Positions 12,166 to 24,301 of a stretch of DNA of 64,000 bases are shown here, piece by piece (position 1 is the first letter of the stretch; the number at the start of each line of letters is the position of its first letter). Made by a program: the position numbers and the translations under genes. The notes under the pieces are model-generated. The model searched no databases. It was not told the DNA's origin and saw nothing but the letters and a program-made list of their open reading frames with translations. The stretch is from Nymphaea colorata (Eukaryota > Streptophyta > Magnoliopsida > Nymphaeales > Nymphaeaceae): the NCBI RefSeq assembly GCF_008831285.2, contig NC_045142.1, forward strand, positions 8,472,713 to 8,536,712, in the 5' to 3' direction.

Positions 12166-12734
12166 TAAAGAGAGATATGGTCCTGCTTCTACACTTAGAG
12201 TCTCAAGTCATTTGCTCTACCCGTCTAAGATCATTTTTTTAAGTTATTTCATTAAAGTTAACTAATTAAACTTGCAAGTCTTAAGTTACTTGTATAAATT
12301 TCTGTCTAATGCTTAAAAATGTGAGAGTGGTATTCTTTTTGGTGATAGATCAGATTTTGACAATACCCAAAAGAATACATCTCATCAGTAAATTCAATAT
12401 AGGAATTATTTTTGAGATTTTTCTTTATTCAGAAAGAATTATATGGTTTAGTTGTTTTATAAAGCCTAAAGTAACGATTAGAATCAATGTTATAAAAATT
12501 GGTCTGAATTGGCCGATTTTGAATCCAATAAGTGTGGCATGTCAACTAGATTCAGCCATTGACGCAAGAGTGCCATTCACACAATTTACTTTTATGGTTT
12601 TTAAATAAATTTAACCTTTTTCTCTATATATAATTAATAGTTCTTCTTTATTTTAAAACGTGAATGTAATAATATCTTTTTGGCAGATTCATAACCAATT
12701 CGGTTCAATCGCTTAATCAGTCAATTCATTGAAC

Positions 12735-12911
12735 TGACAGCCATCTAATCTCCACTTTCACAAGCGCCATTATATGGCCACCCATCTCTCTCTCTCTCTC
12801 TCTCTCTCCATTTAGTTGTTCAATTCCAAAGCTCATCCTTAAGATGGAATGGCACCTTTAAATTTAGAAGGCTGATTTAATCTCACTTTTATAAGTACCA
12901 TTAGATGGTAG

Positions 12912-12952
<41 letters not shown>

Positions 12953-13070
12953 ATTTTGCTTGTTAAAAAAACTTTAAACTCTATTGATTAATTAACGATA
13001 GACTGGATACCTTTTAAATTTAGGTTGTCACTTCACATTTCTCTCACACATACACAAACACACACACTTA
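12735..13070. repeat. Degenerate tandem duplication of about 140 bp containing (CT)n tracts
   Basis: A unit reading roughly TAATCTCACTTT, CACCATTAGATGG, then a CT run occurs twice (CT tracts 12785-12808 and 12914-12950). A weaker third copy ends in CTCTCACACA near 13050. The CT tracts differ in length between copies, which suggests slippage after duplication. Confidence 0.55.
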
Positions 13071-13439
13071 CCACATTTTTGAAGAAGGGGTTTGAAGAGC
13101 AGATGCATAAGAAGTCTTGGCAGTTGTTTTCCTCCCCAACTAAATGAGACAAACTCATGGTGGGGGTTAAAGTGGGGCGCTGCATTTTTGTCCCTACCTC
13201 ACATTATGGACAAACCAATCAAACTCCCCACTACAAATAGCTAGAGCACTACTCACTCCCTTGGAATTTTGCTCCACACCTCACTATGTATGTCAAGCTT
13301 TCTAGGTCAGAATATGGCATGTCCTCATCTTTCCCACTTTCTCTAACTCACATTCAAAGGAACTGTTGGATGTGATTGCCAATTGGGTGAACATGCCAAT
13401 CACAGGCCACCAAGTGGCTGATAATCCGCGGTTTGAGTT

Positions 13440-13510
13440 TCCCGAGGCAGCTCGCGTAGTGGGTAGGGCCTCAGCCGTCTTGTCGGGCACTCGCGGATCA
13501 AATCCAATGG
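13440..13510 (+). repeat. SINE-like tRNA-derived fragment
   Basis: An A-box-like TCGCGTAGTGG (13452-13462) is followed 32 nt later by a B-box-like GGATCAAATCC (13495-13505), in the tRNA order and near the tRNA spacing. The stretch is more GC-rich than its surroundings. No tail or target-site duplication was identified, and it is not a tRNA gene because no cloverleaf closes around it. Confidence 0.35.
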
Positions 13511-14165
13511 GCACCACTTCTTTGCACAAGTTGATATAAATGTCTCATGCATGGCCTTAGCTTTGGAGTTTTATGCTTTTCCAGGCACTGGTAAACTTGT
13601 GAGAGTTCAGTTTAGCAGGTAACAAATTGGTAAGCAACAACTGCAGTAGCGTTCAGAAACATAGCTTATTGATCCAATCAAAAGCACAATTCTGACATAA
13701 ATTTATGATTATATTGCTATCAATTGGACAACAACCCCTTGCATTATTCATCAAGTAATTGGGAGTATAGTGTTGTTCTCCTTCAGGCTAGTTTTGCCTT
13801 CTTTCCTTTCCCTGCTTTTTCATATGAAAGTTTCAAGTAAAGCTAAGTCTTGCTTTATAATTGGCAGATAACAAGTTGAGCTACTGGGGACTGACCCAGT
13901 TACCAAACGAGCCGAGTTTTAGTGAAGAAACCAAACTTGTTTTTCTTCACGAGTCGAGCTCGAGTCACTCACACACATGTACATACAATAGACAGAGCAG
14001 TCAACTGTGGAGCTGAGCTCGAGCAAGCTCCTGAACTATAGAGTACTAGGCAGCCTTGATCACTCTTTCTATTACCATCCCTCTCCAACATCCATCATCA
14101 AGATTCTGCTCTTCCAATCCTCCTTGTGGGAGCTGAGTTGAACTGACTGAAGGCTTGTGAACACC

Positions 14166-14570
14166 GTTATTCACAGTTCTATGCCATATAGGTACGGGTA
14201 CGAGTATTGGTATAGGTACGGGGAAGTGGGTGTTATTCACAGTTCTATGCCATATAGGTACGGGTACGAGTATTGGTATAGGTACGGGGAAGTGGGTACA
14301 GGTATGAAGTTTTCATCAATCTTGATGTAGCAGTAATTATATGTTTTTATATATTTTTAATTTTGAAAAACAAAATTGATATATGGTCATTAAGATAATG
14401 TTCATTTTATAGTTTCTGCGTATAATCTCATAAAAAAACATAAACAAACCAAGCCAACATTTTCCTTTTTGTGGTTTGGATCGGTTCCAACCTGAACCCG
14501 ATCCAAACGTACCCAGGTATGGGTACGCCGGTATGCCCGTACGAGTAGGGACTGTGACTTAGGAATTAAT
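14166..14570. mobile_element. Relative of the GGTAC-rich hAT-like family, with a 66-bp tandem duplication
   Basis: A unit of 66 bp, including CTATGCCATATAGGTACGGG, is repeated exactly twice (14166-14231, 14232-14297). The motif resembles the terminus of the element at 5016. The far side (about 14500-14560) carries inverted GGTAC/GTACCC motifs and ends near GGGACTGTGACTTAGG, a loose match to the same inverted terminus. No target-site duplication was seen. Probably a decayed member of about 400 bp. Confidence 0.5.
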
Positions 14571-14707
14571 CCTACTGCCTATGCTAACAAAATTGATTGG
14601 CCTCAAAATTTCCACCTTTCTTAACCCTATCACCTGTACTAACAAAATATGTCTCATCACATACTACTGTAATATTTTTCAAAACATTCTTCTGCTTTCA
14701 GCATCCT

Positions 14708-14751
<44 letters not shown>

Positions 14752-17700
14752 GAACAATGAATCAATCACTTGGTTTCTTAAAGTATGAGTCAGAAAAGAA
14801 ATAAACCCTATCTTTACACGATGAACAACACTACTTCACAAAAGTACAAAAATATAATTGAAAAAGAACGGTTAGCTTTAAGCAGAAAGTAGTGCAAAGA
14901 ACAAAAAATTAGATTCAAAAGAAAAGAGGCTTAGGTCGGTACCAACTTCGAACTGGTTGGTGAGCGCAAGGAAAGTGACAGAAAGGCAGAACAGTTCGTC
15001 CTAAATGGTGACGTTTTTGTTTGGGAGCTCAAAAATGGGCATCTTGCTGCCTCGGTGCTTTCGAGAAACCAGCCTCCAATGGAACAACGCAACGTGTCCT
15101 AAGTTGGGAAAGCGCGTTCGTTCCGGTCGCTATACAACTTTTTAATATCCATGAACCAATAAGTGGTGGTTGGGCTGGACCTTTAGATGTTCACGGCTGT
15201 CACCATGGGTGGAACATCATGGGTTTTCTGTGGGCATTTGCCTACATGATCCAACAATTTTTTTATTTTTATTTACATATTAGTTGACCCTAGCATATTT
15301 ATATATAAAGTGCCCCTCAAGCATTATTTATGTATAGCTCCCCTTGATCATTGTGTTATATACTTAAATAGTCCAAGATTTTTTGAATTAGTACACCACA
15401 GTAAAAAATTTATGTCCGCCATTGGCTTCATCGCGCCTCTAAGCTTAGTTGCCGCTAGATAGTAAAAATATCTCTAACAAATTTATGTCCGCCATTGGCT
15501 TCATCGCGCTTCTAAGCTTAGTTGCCGCTAGATAGTAAAAATATCTCTGGACAAAGTGAGGCCGCTAGAAATAGGTCTGCTACTATGAGAGGATAATAAG
15601 AGAATGGTAGGTTCGGTGCTATTGTCGTATAGTAAGATGAAACACTTTTCTTACTGACACTACACCCTATCTTTCTGACCCGTGATGGTGGGTCCACTAT
15701 CAAAGGCTGGCATGGGTCATGCTTAACAAGGTTGGTGGGAAAAGACTTGCACTATCTTCTCCCATAATACATGAATAAGTTTCAATTGAAGCAAGAAAAA
15801 TGATACTGTTTTGTGTTTATTTCTTTGCAAGATAACCTTTTTTCTATTGTATATAAATTTGAAATGTGACTTGCGAAATGACCTCTCCTTGCTTTTCAAG
15901 CAGCTAGAAGTTCGCAATTCAAGTGAATTTTCTCTCCTCCAGGAAGAGATCTCAATCAACGCCTTAGATCATGCTATGAAGTGAAAGCTAATTACGTAAG
16001 CCGAAAAAGATGTAAAAGAAAGACCGAAAAAGATGTAAAAGAAAGCACTAGCCACAAAAAAAGTAGATATGCAAAAGTACGATAAGAAAAAAAAATGTAA
16101 GTGTCTGCTTGTAATAATAGGATGACATACGCATTAAGAAATGCATCATGCATTAAGAGAAAGCAAAATGAAGAAAAATGCAACAGTAAAAAAAAAAAAT
16201 TATTTTTAAGGACTACCTTTTCGCTATACTTCTAAAAAAGAAACACTTTTTTGTAATTTTATTATGCGCCACAATTTTCATCGAAATCGCCAAATTAGAA
16301 CTTGAAGTGAAGTTCGGCCAGCTCGGGAAATAAGACACTATTAGTTAAAATCATAAGAACGTTCAGGTCAAGATTGAAACATTTGCAGCTAATGTGCTTT
16401 TCTACTTTTTAAGTTCATAACAATTTACTTCAGCCTCTTATTTGTTAATCTTTACAAAAACGCTGGCCCTTTGTTAAGAAAAACACAAAATATAGCCTCT
16501 TTTTTATCATTATGGTAAAAAAATTGGGCGCCACCATCAAAATATTCCGAAAACTGAATCAAGTGGTAAGTTTTACTTTTTTCTAGCTAATAAAATGAGC
16601 TTGCCATAGATGAAAAACAAGTTTCCCTACCATTTCTCACTTCGAGAAAAACATGGAGCTCACAATTTTTTGCAGATATGTTTGTGGAGAAAGCGAGATA
16701 AGCTTGTAGAGAAAGCAAGATTCTCCTTTAACAAGCAATTTCCGGTAACTATGGTTTATTTATGTGAGAGCCGAAACTTACCAGTTCAACTCGAGTGTCG
16801 CAAATGTCACTTTTTGCAGCACAGAGAATAACACTCATAGGAATAGCATTGAGGACGCATCATCTACATGTTCCTAAGTCTGACCAGCTATATAACACCT
16901 AATCGAGGTCGTTTTTTACGAGGTTGTTTTTTACGCTTGTTGTGACATTTTATTGCTTCTTTTTAGCTTATATAGCTGGGTTTGATATATATATATATAT
17001 ATTTTTAGGCATAGATAGGTCTTCCAAATCAAACTTTAGCCTGGCAACTAGCTTGCCAAGGAAACTAGGGACTGCCCCTTTGATAACTGGAATTTGAAAA
17101 CAAAAAAAAGGGACTATCATTTGTGGGCAGTCTTAAAAGCCTATTTCTTAGGCTTTATGACCAACTTTTTCCCTCTTATATAACTATTGGAGTTTGATGT
17201 TTCACAATCATGCATATAAAGACAAGGTGGGGACACTCTTCTTCGCGTTTGCGTTTGACACGAATCATGATTCCCAAGTGTTGGGGTGTGGAGAGTGCTC
17301 CTGTTGATGCCTCTTTTCTGAAACATTTGATTGATTCTGATAAGAGTTGAGTTGGAACCTTTTTGAGAAACTTAAAAGAGGAAGCATGGAAACTAATGAG
17401 CTCAAGGGGTTTGGGACACCTGGTTCGGGCTAGCGGCTGGTAGGCTGCCAGTTGTTCGTTTAAATCTTGCAAGTGCCTGACCCTTGCACTGCAAGGCGGA
17501 CGAAGGTGATTGGGGTTTTGGGCTTCGAGGTAGTCTTTCTTAGTAAATACCAAACTAGATTTTGTAAAAAGAAGTAAAAAATCCGAGTTCCTCATGTTGT
17601 TCATAGAAAAACAGGTTTTAGACTTTCAACCTAAACAAATAAACCCACTTGTTTTTTGTTTTTCTTTTTTTTTTCTTTTCTTTGGTTGGGTCAATCATGA

Positions 17701-18106
17701 AAAGAAACTCATAAAAAAGAACAATTTGGATACACAAAGTATATTATTTGCACATGTGCTTAAAGATTAGAACAGAATTATTCACATTAAATGTTCAAAA
17801 CTTAAAAAAAATATTTTAGAGAACACTTTTTCATTTTTTCTTGGGTAAAGAGAAAGAGTATTTCATCTTGCCACCAAGAAGAGAGCTGGAGCTCCCTCCT
17901 TACCCATCGTTCTTGTAGGGTACAAGGTTTGCTTTTGTGCCTCACCTCGCCCTTTAACTTTCTTTTTGCAGAATAAACAGTTGACGCCTCATGAATCCAA
18001 AACAGAAACAGGTTGCCTACCAGTCTATTGCGCCAACCCACTTAGGAACTGCTCCGAACAATTTTTTTTGCTTGTTTAAAAACTTGAAGTCACCACAAAG
18101 GATCAC
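14571..18106. other. Intergenic with microsatellites, no gene seen
   Basis: Holds an AT run (about 14714-14748), a 73-bp duplication listed separately, a TA run near 16986-17002 and many short open frames without known motifs. The longest (142 codons, minus strand, 17176-17604) has no recognisable domain and no supporting gene structure. Confidence 0.55.
15406..15548. repeat. 73-bp tandem duplication
   Basis: Two copies of a 73-bp unit containing TATGTCCGCCATTGGCTTCA, at 15408 and 15481. Within the compared part I see one C/T difference. Confidence 0.9.
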
Positions 18107-18619
18107 CAGGGATGTCAATAGATTGGATTTGGATCAGATATACTTTAATCATATCTACTTTTTTCGATATTCACATACTTCGCATCAAATTCGTATCCGA
18201 ATACGAATATAGAAAAGTCATAACTGAATCCAAATCCGAAGTACACTTTTATAACCTACGAAATACGAATATAGAAAAGTCATATCTGAATCCAAATCCG
18301 AAATACACTTTTATAACCTGAATCTGATTCGAATCTGATTTTTATATTCATATCTGAATCCAAATTTTGAATCGAACTTTGTCAAGTTTCAAAGAGGAGA
18401 GTATTAGATATAGGATATTTGTTTAAAAATAAATCCGATCCGAATCCGTATTTGAATCCGATCCGATATTTACGTACATCCGAATCCGATCTGATGTCAT
18501 TTTTTAAATCTAAAATCCAATCCAATTTCTTAATCTGATATATATTTTTTTTCATATCCGATTTTTTTGAATCGGCTGAGTCAAATATCCGATTCAAATC
18601 AGATATATTGACATCCCTA
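18107..18619. mobile_element. MITE with GGGATGTCAAT termini
   Basis: The left end is CAGGGATGTCAAT and the right end is ATTGACATCCCT, an inverted pair of 11-12 bp. The interior is a degenerate series of GGATTTGGAT/GAATCCGAATCC words in both orientations, typical of short hAT-related elements of this kind. A tandem piece beginning CGAATATAGAAAAGTCAT repeats within it. No 8-bp duplication is left at the flanks. A diverged relative lies at 30593. Confidence 0.65.
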
Positions 18620-19314
18620 ACACGTTCCGCCGATTCAACAGCTGGCATATTGCTTTGCTTTACCAAATGGAAGCCCCAGGACCCGACCCGCTTATGTCTC
18701 CATGCGAGACTGCGTCATGGATGATATGTGAGACTTGTGGAAGAGTGAGAGTGGCTGAAGCATCTAAACTGATTTCATGTGAATGATGGACCACAGGAAA
18801 GAAGAGTCGGTTGGTCATGAGTAAGGCATGGGCTGCACAAATATAATCAATGTAATTCTTTGGTGACAGAATCTATCTGGATCGAGCATTTCTTTGACCT
18901 CACCTCCACTAAATCGTAAAAGAGCAAACTATATCCACAAAAGTACTTCCTGCTTATTATGTACTTCCGATCCTTATGCTTGCCTTAACTAATATATATA
19001 TATATATATAATGTTGTTAGATGGGTAAAATTTAATAAAAATAAACATTTAAATTTTAGTCATTTGGCAACCATGCAGGTTGACTGTTTCAGATCGTAGA
19101 AATGAAAATCAACTATGAAAATCTTATAATTAAGTATCTCAAACTTTATGAATCGACAAGCTAAGATCAGTAATGTTACTACTTGCACAATATGTTCTCC
19201 AATATTCACTTTTTCACAAGTTTTTTTTCGAACATATGATCTTAGACATTTTGCACTCCATTTCGTGGTTACATTTGTGAAAATAGACAATGAATGGGCA
19301 GAATATCCTCACAA

Positions 19315-19383
<69 letters not shown>

Positions 19384-20900
19384 AAATTTTATGATTTTCC
19401 TTTTAGAATTTTGGACAGTCGATGGATGACTAGAAAATTTAATGTCGTCGCTAAAAGTCTTTAGCAACAAGGTATTAGTGACTGTTTATTGTGTCCAATG
19501 GTTTATGATGCCTTTAGTGGCACACAATTTATTCTCCTGCTTTTAGAGCCCGACTTCAGAATGAACCAGTAGAATATGCTCGAATTATCCAAACCTGCAA
19601 GATAAAAAAGACACTGAAGTCTCATTATACATCAAATTTTACAATATAGGTTTTTATTCTTTGCATTCATATTACATTTAACATTTCTTTCAAGATCGGA
19701 CAACAAAAACGACATATACATGTATATAATTCTAAACTGTCAAACAATAGATGACTAAAAATTTAAACTTTGTTATTGAGATGTTAAAAGCACCATATAC
19801 TATCACTACACTATTAATCATCAATAATGCCTTTATAGCAACTGATTTAAATTTATAATTCAAAACATCATACATAGTTGTTGAAGGCACCATCAACTGT
19901 CACTACATCTAGATCATCACTAGTGCCTTTTGTAACGATTGGTTTTTAATCTTTTAAACATTTGACATGATATATATAAAGAGAGAGAGAGAGAGAGAAA
20001 GATTAGTAAAACTAGATACTTAGGTCAAGGATAAAAAAACCAAACCCTTTAATTTTTTGTTAAACAATTATTTTAAATAAAATATAACCATCCTAACATA
20101 TATATTTATGAAAACTATTTTGATAATAAAGCACGTTATGAATACAGTTGTTTTTATAAAAAATATTGACTCTTTATTATCAAAATATCGGTATGAAATC
20201 CATTCCCTTTTGCATATTATAAAAGCACTATTAAACCTAAGAATGATCAACTTAATACGTATTTTGCATCAACCTAAATGATATTGAGAAGGTTAAATTA
20301 AAAAAAAACCAATTTACACATCACATTTAAAGGTTCTGATTTTTTATAGTAGCCATTTCTACCAATCACTATATATCATAACCATAAATAACATTTTTGG
20401 AATTTTAAATGGTGAGTTTTTTCTCAAAATTAATACAGTGAACTTGAAAAAAAAATACAATAAGAAAAAAATAAAATAAGTGAAAAACTAATAACACAAA
20501 CATCCATAGATTTGCAACAAAGAAAAATTAAAAATGAAAAAACTGCTTGACATTAAAAAAATAAAAAAATGAAAAAAGTGGGAAAAAACATGAAAAAAGT
20601 TTTAAAAACATGTTTTTTTGGTTTTTAATGTTTTTTTTTTAAATATGTTTTTCTTAATTTGAAACTGCAATTTTATTATCTATTTTTTCAAGAAAATATG
20701 TTTTTAACTATTTATATATACATATATATCTATATATATAATATAAATAAAGGAAAAGATGGCTTGGTGGGATCCACATTGTAACAGGAACAATTGGAGG
20801 ATAACATCAGATGGAGTTCATGCACCTTTGGTGATTGAGTTTTTTTTTTTTTTTTTCTTTCCAAAGTTGAAGAACATTTGGCTATGAGCAGTGGTTTGTG
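18620..20900. other. Intergenic with simple repeats, no gene seen
   Basis: Very AT-rich. Contains a TA run followed by a GA run (about 19317-19378), a short GA run near 19980-19998, and A/T homopolymers between 20.4 and 20.7 kb. No supported coding sequence. Confidence 0.6.
19317..19378. repeat. Compound (TA)n(GA)n microsatellite
   Basis: About 30 bp of TA repeats followed directly by AAAGAGAG and a GA run to about 19378. Confidence 0.9.
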
Positions 20901-20911
20901 GATAATAACGA

Positions 20912-20919
20912 CACGTGGC
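20912..20919 (+). promoter_or_regulatory. G-box / ABRE-like site upstream of the NAC gene
   Basis: CACGTGGC in the context ACACGTGGCA is a textbook G-box with an ABRE core, bound by bZIP or bHLH factors. It lies about 0.85 kb before the proposed NAC TATA box, so its link to that gene is only positional. Confidence 0.35.
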
Positions 20920-21294
20920 AGCAGAGCCAATGTTTGGCACGTCTCTTCCCACCCCTACCCAATCGCTTCCCTCCACGCGCTCAACCCTTCACCCCATTAA
21001 GACTCGGTAACTCATCATTAGCTCCCCTTAAAAAAATAATTAAAAAAAAAAAGTCTCATCCCCAAAGCAGAGCGGCCGAATCCCCCGCCTTCTGCATTTT
21101 CCCAAAAAAGCCGTCCCTTTGACGTCAATGACCAGTGAGGATACCCAATTGCCCTTGCCCCCGCCCCGACAGTCCAATTCCCAGGGGGGCATTTCCGTCT
21201 TTTCATATCATCAGAACCGAACCCCGGGTCCCATCCATAACTAAACTCTAAAGTTTATATCTGGCATGCAAACGCGAGTCAGGACAAGGGGAGG

Positions 21295-21313
21295 ACCGAC
21301 CGACCGACCGACG
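21295..21313. repeat. (CGAC)n tetranucleotide run
   Basis: Nearly five copies of CGAC in the upstream region of the NAC gene. Confidence 0.9.
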
Positions 21314-21754
21314 ATTTTCCTCCCCTATGTTGTTGATTTTTATGTTATAAAAAAGGCCTGAGACCATTCCCATTGAACACTGGAGTTAAGGACCATTGAA
21401 TTGAAGGGCTTCCAGAGTCCAAGATCGAGCCTGTAAAGTATGAATCTCGATCATGGTAATGGTAATAAGTTAACAGTATAATTGAGGGAACAAAGACTTC
21501 ATTAGCATTAAGTAGGAAACTGCAGCAAAGTAAGTTGCAGTGGAATAAAATAATGATTAAGCTTGGGAATAATTCTATGTTCAGTCATCATCCCATTAAA
21601 GGTGAGAGAGAAAACAATGCATTTCTCTCTCTTTTTTTTTTTTTTTTTTTCTTTCAATGTCTCCATCTTGATTGCCTACTTCTACACGCATCATCTAAAC
21701 GTGGTCTCTCTCTCTCTCTGTATCTCTCTCTTTTGCCCGCACAGACCACGGGCT

Positions 21755-21762
21755 TATATATT
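21755..21762 (+). promoter_or_regulatory. Candidate TATA box of the NAC gene
   Basis: TATATATT follows a CT-rich stretch (21700-21735) and lies about 420 bp before the start codon. A second CT-rich tract (21800-21842), like the pyrimidine patches and CT leaders of plant genes, would then sit at the start of the 5' UTR. A TTATAAAAAA at about 21345 is the alternative, which would give a leader of about 800 nt. Confidence 0.4.
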
Positions 21763-22178
21763 AGCATGCGCAGTGCAATTCTGTTCTGGTTATCTGCCTT
21801 CTCTCTCTCTCAAAATCCCAAAAATTTTATTCTCTCTCTCTGAGCAGAGCACTGCTGTTGGTGCAGAAGACGTCAGTGAGCTATCTTGCAGAGGTGGGGA
21901 GGGTTGCAGAAGATCATCCTCACCATCATTTCACCACCTCTGCAGTCTGAGATATCACATATTTCCTCAGCGCACACACTGCCAAGATCTTATATCAAGT
22001 CAAACATCTCAGCCCTCCGACCGAGGAAGCAACATAATAGAGACAGAGGCAGGGAGGAGGGAGAAAAGGAAGGGGTGAAACTCAACTCCAAAGGAAGAAA
22101 ACCCACCAGCTTTTTTCTCCTTCTCCACATCGCTGCTCGACTGGTTCTTCCATCGTCTCTGTGGGGTTTGTGGTGAAG

Positions 22179-23748
22179 ATGATGTCGATGGTGGGGGAAA
22201 CGCCGGTTTTGCCGCCTGGTTTCAGGTTTCATCCGACTGATGAGGAGCTTGTTACGTATTATCTGGTAAAGAAGGTGATGGACAGGAGCTTCACGGGGAA
22301 GGTCATCGCAGAGGTTGATCTCAACAAGTGTGAGCCATGGAACCTTCCTCGTAAGTCTCTTTCTCTTTCTCACATTTAAGTCTTATCCATTGTTGTTCAG
22401 AGGAAGAAAGACTTTTGGTGGTGGCTGCTGCGTCTTTGTCCTCCGAGAGTTAGGAATGGTGGTTGTGTGATTTGATGGTTACCTGTTCATTTTTCAATTT
22501 TGATGATGACTAGATGAAATGAAGTTCGTTGACATCTCTCTCTCTCTCTCTCTCGCTCATATCAGCACGTCATGATTTTTGTCTATTCGGACTTTGTTAT
22601 GGCCTCTCTCTCTCTCTCTCTTACCTCAGACATCAATTTAGAGTTTATCACAGATAATAGTTTCTAGTCGATCATGGTGGTGTAGTTATATATATGTAGA
22701 GAAAGAAAAAAGCTTTTCTAAATTCTTCTCCTGTTTCTTGTTTAAAAAGGAGATGGCTTTTCTTAATTTTCCTCCGTACCTGGCGATTTGAGGTTTCTGC
22801 CTGTTCATGGCGACTTCTGCTGATTTGCTGCAGAAAAGGCAAAAGTTGGGGAGAAGGAGTGGTATTTCTTTAGCCTGCGTGACAGGAAATACCCAACTGG
22901 CCTTAGAACCAACAGAGCTACAGAGTCAGGTTACTGGAAGGCCACCGGAAAAGACAGGGAGATCTTCAGCTCCTCAATCTCTGCCCTCGTCGGCATGAAG
23001 AAGACGCTTGTCTTCTACAGGGGCAGAGCTCCCAAAGGGGAGAAGAGCAACTGGGTCATGCACGAGTACCGTCTTGAAGGGAAGTTCAACTATCACCATC
23101 TCTCCAAAACCGCCAAGGTTCAGTCTCTGAAATTGAACCCTTCTATGGCACTCCAGGCCCTTTTCAAAACCATTCAATAACAGTGCTCTGTTCTTGCAGG
23201 ACGAATGGGTGATCTGCCGTGTCTTTCAGAAATCTTCTTCCTCTTCCTCTTCTGCTTCTGGTTGTGCTAGTGGGAAGAACAGCATGGCGTCTGTTTCTGC
23301 AGGGAACTCCTTGTACCTTGGCCTGTTGCCTCCGCTGGTCCCTAAGATTCTAGAAGAAGAAACAAGGGAGCATGTGCCCTGCTTCTCCACAGCCACCACC
23401 ACCAACCTTGTGGACTCTACCTGCATCGGTCCTCATCAAATGGCCATGGCCACTCTGCAGCCACAGAGCAGAGGTCAGGGAGAAAATTGCGCACCCATTT
23501 CCACATATCCGCCTATTGGGTACGGCGCTGCCAGCAGCAGCAGCTATGGCATTGGGGTGCCATTTGTCTTTCCCAGCAGCATGGGTGCTGATGTTTCTGC
23601 CCCTTCACATTCATCCCCTTCTCTTGGGTTCTGTGTGGACAATGGAGGCCGTTTCAGTTCTGATCTGCTGCCACCAGCAATGGCGAGGCCAGCAATGGAT
23701 ATGAAGGAATACAAACCTTCAGAGTTGGAGTGTTTTGGTTTTCCATGA
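22179..23748 (+). CDS. NAC-domain transcription factor, NAM/CUC clade, miR164 target
   Basis: Three exons are supported by GT-AG borders and an unbroken frame: 22179-22350, 22834-23117 and 23200-23748, giving 334 residues. The start is the first of three clustered ATGs (22179, 22182, 22188), with A at -3; the clade's N-termini vary, so this choice is uncertain. The NAC domain spans about residues 11-163: [14 protein letters not shown], then [56 protein letters not shown], and [11 protein letters not shown] at 153-163. Intron 1 splits codon 58 and intron 2 falls just before DEW, the usual NAC intron sites. The rest is a serine-rich activation-type tail. NAC proteins bind DNA in the nucleus as dimers. 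This clade controls organ boundaries, meristems or leaf ageing. Whether it is nearer CUC1/2 or ORE1/NAC100 is not settled. Confidence 0.93.
23369..23389 (+). promoter_or_regulatory. miR164 target site in NAC exon 3
   Basis: These 21 nt, containing GTGCCCTGCTTCTCCA, pair with the conserved plant miR164 sequence as I recall it. The exceptions are one mismatch at the miRNA 3' end and one G:U pair at the C-to-T change. The site encodes EHVPCFS (residues 209-215), the peptide that marks miR164 sites in CUC1/2, NAC1 and ORE1. Position in the coding tail after the NAC domain is also canonical, so cleavage by miR164 is very likely. Confidence 0.9.
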
Positions 23749-24088
23749 TCGCCAGATGTTGATGCTGGTCTTCTTCATCCCCTTGCCAAACTTGGCTTTT
23801 TTTGCTTCTGCTTTTTATGACTGTAATTTCTCTCTCTGAATGTAAATCTTGCTGACTTGAGGGATTTGAATGACAAGCATTTGGAGACAACTTTTTTGGT
23901 TTCATCTATTTCTTCTCCTCGTTTAATCTGTGAAGATTCGAAGACTTTTCACTTATTTTCTAAAGAAATTCAACCACGCAGGAGTGACGGATTCTTGGTC
24001 TTCGATTTCGGCTTCAAGGTCCCAAAAGTGATGCCACTTATTCAGATAACTGATCAATGAACGCTGTTCTAATTTCTAAATGTATATG
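23749..24088 (+). other. Probable 3' UTR of the NAC gene
   Basis: T-rich sequence after the stop codon with AATGTAAAT near 23839-23847, a plausible plant polyadenylation context. The exact end is not determinable. Confidence 0.4.
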
Positions 24089-24300
24089 ACCTGTAAGCAA
24101 AACCTGAACGCCTTCATTTTCTATATATAGTTCAATCAGTCTTCTTGGTTTCTTCATCTTCTCATTCTCTCACCTATCATCTTTAAAAATTAAATTGTTA
24201 CCTGTGAGCAAGATCTGAACTGCTCCATTTTCTATATATAGTTCCATCAATCCTTCTGGTTTCTTCATCTTCTCATTCTTTCACTTATCTTCTTCTTTCA
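24089..24300. repeat. 111-bp tandem duplication downstream of the NAC gene
   Basis: Two diverged copies start at 24089 and 24200, each with ACCTGT, GAGC/AAGC, then CATTTTCTATATATAGTTC and TGGTTTCTTCATCTTCTCAT. Divergence is about 10-15%, so this one is older than the others in the window. Confidence 0.75.
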
Positions 24301-24301
24301 A

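Noticed and set aside
13440-13510. tRNA gene
   Set aside because: A- and B-box-like words are present but no acceptor stem or anticodon arm can be folded around them.
17176-17604. 142-codon minus-strand open frame
   Set aside because: No domain, no exon-like context and no family recognised. Length is within chance for a 64-kb AT-rich window.
22161-22178. NAC start six codons upstream of 22179
   Set aside because: The codon at 22161 is GTG, not ATG. The first ATG in frame is 22179.
21990-22373. 127-codon minus-strand frame over the NAC first exon
   Set aside because: Antisense shadow of the NAC 5' UTR and exon 1.
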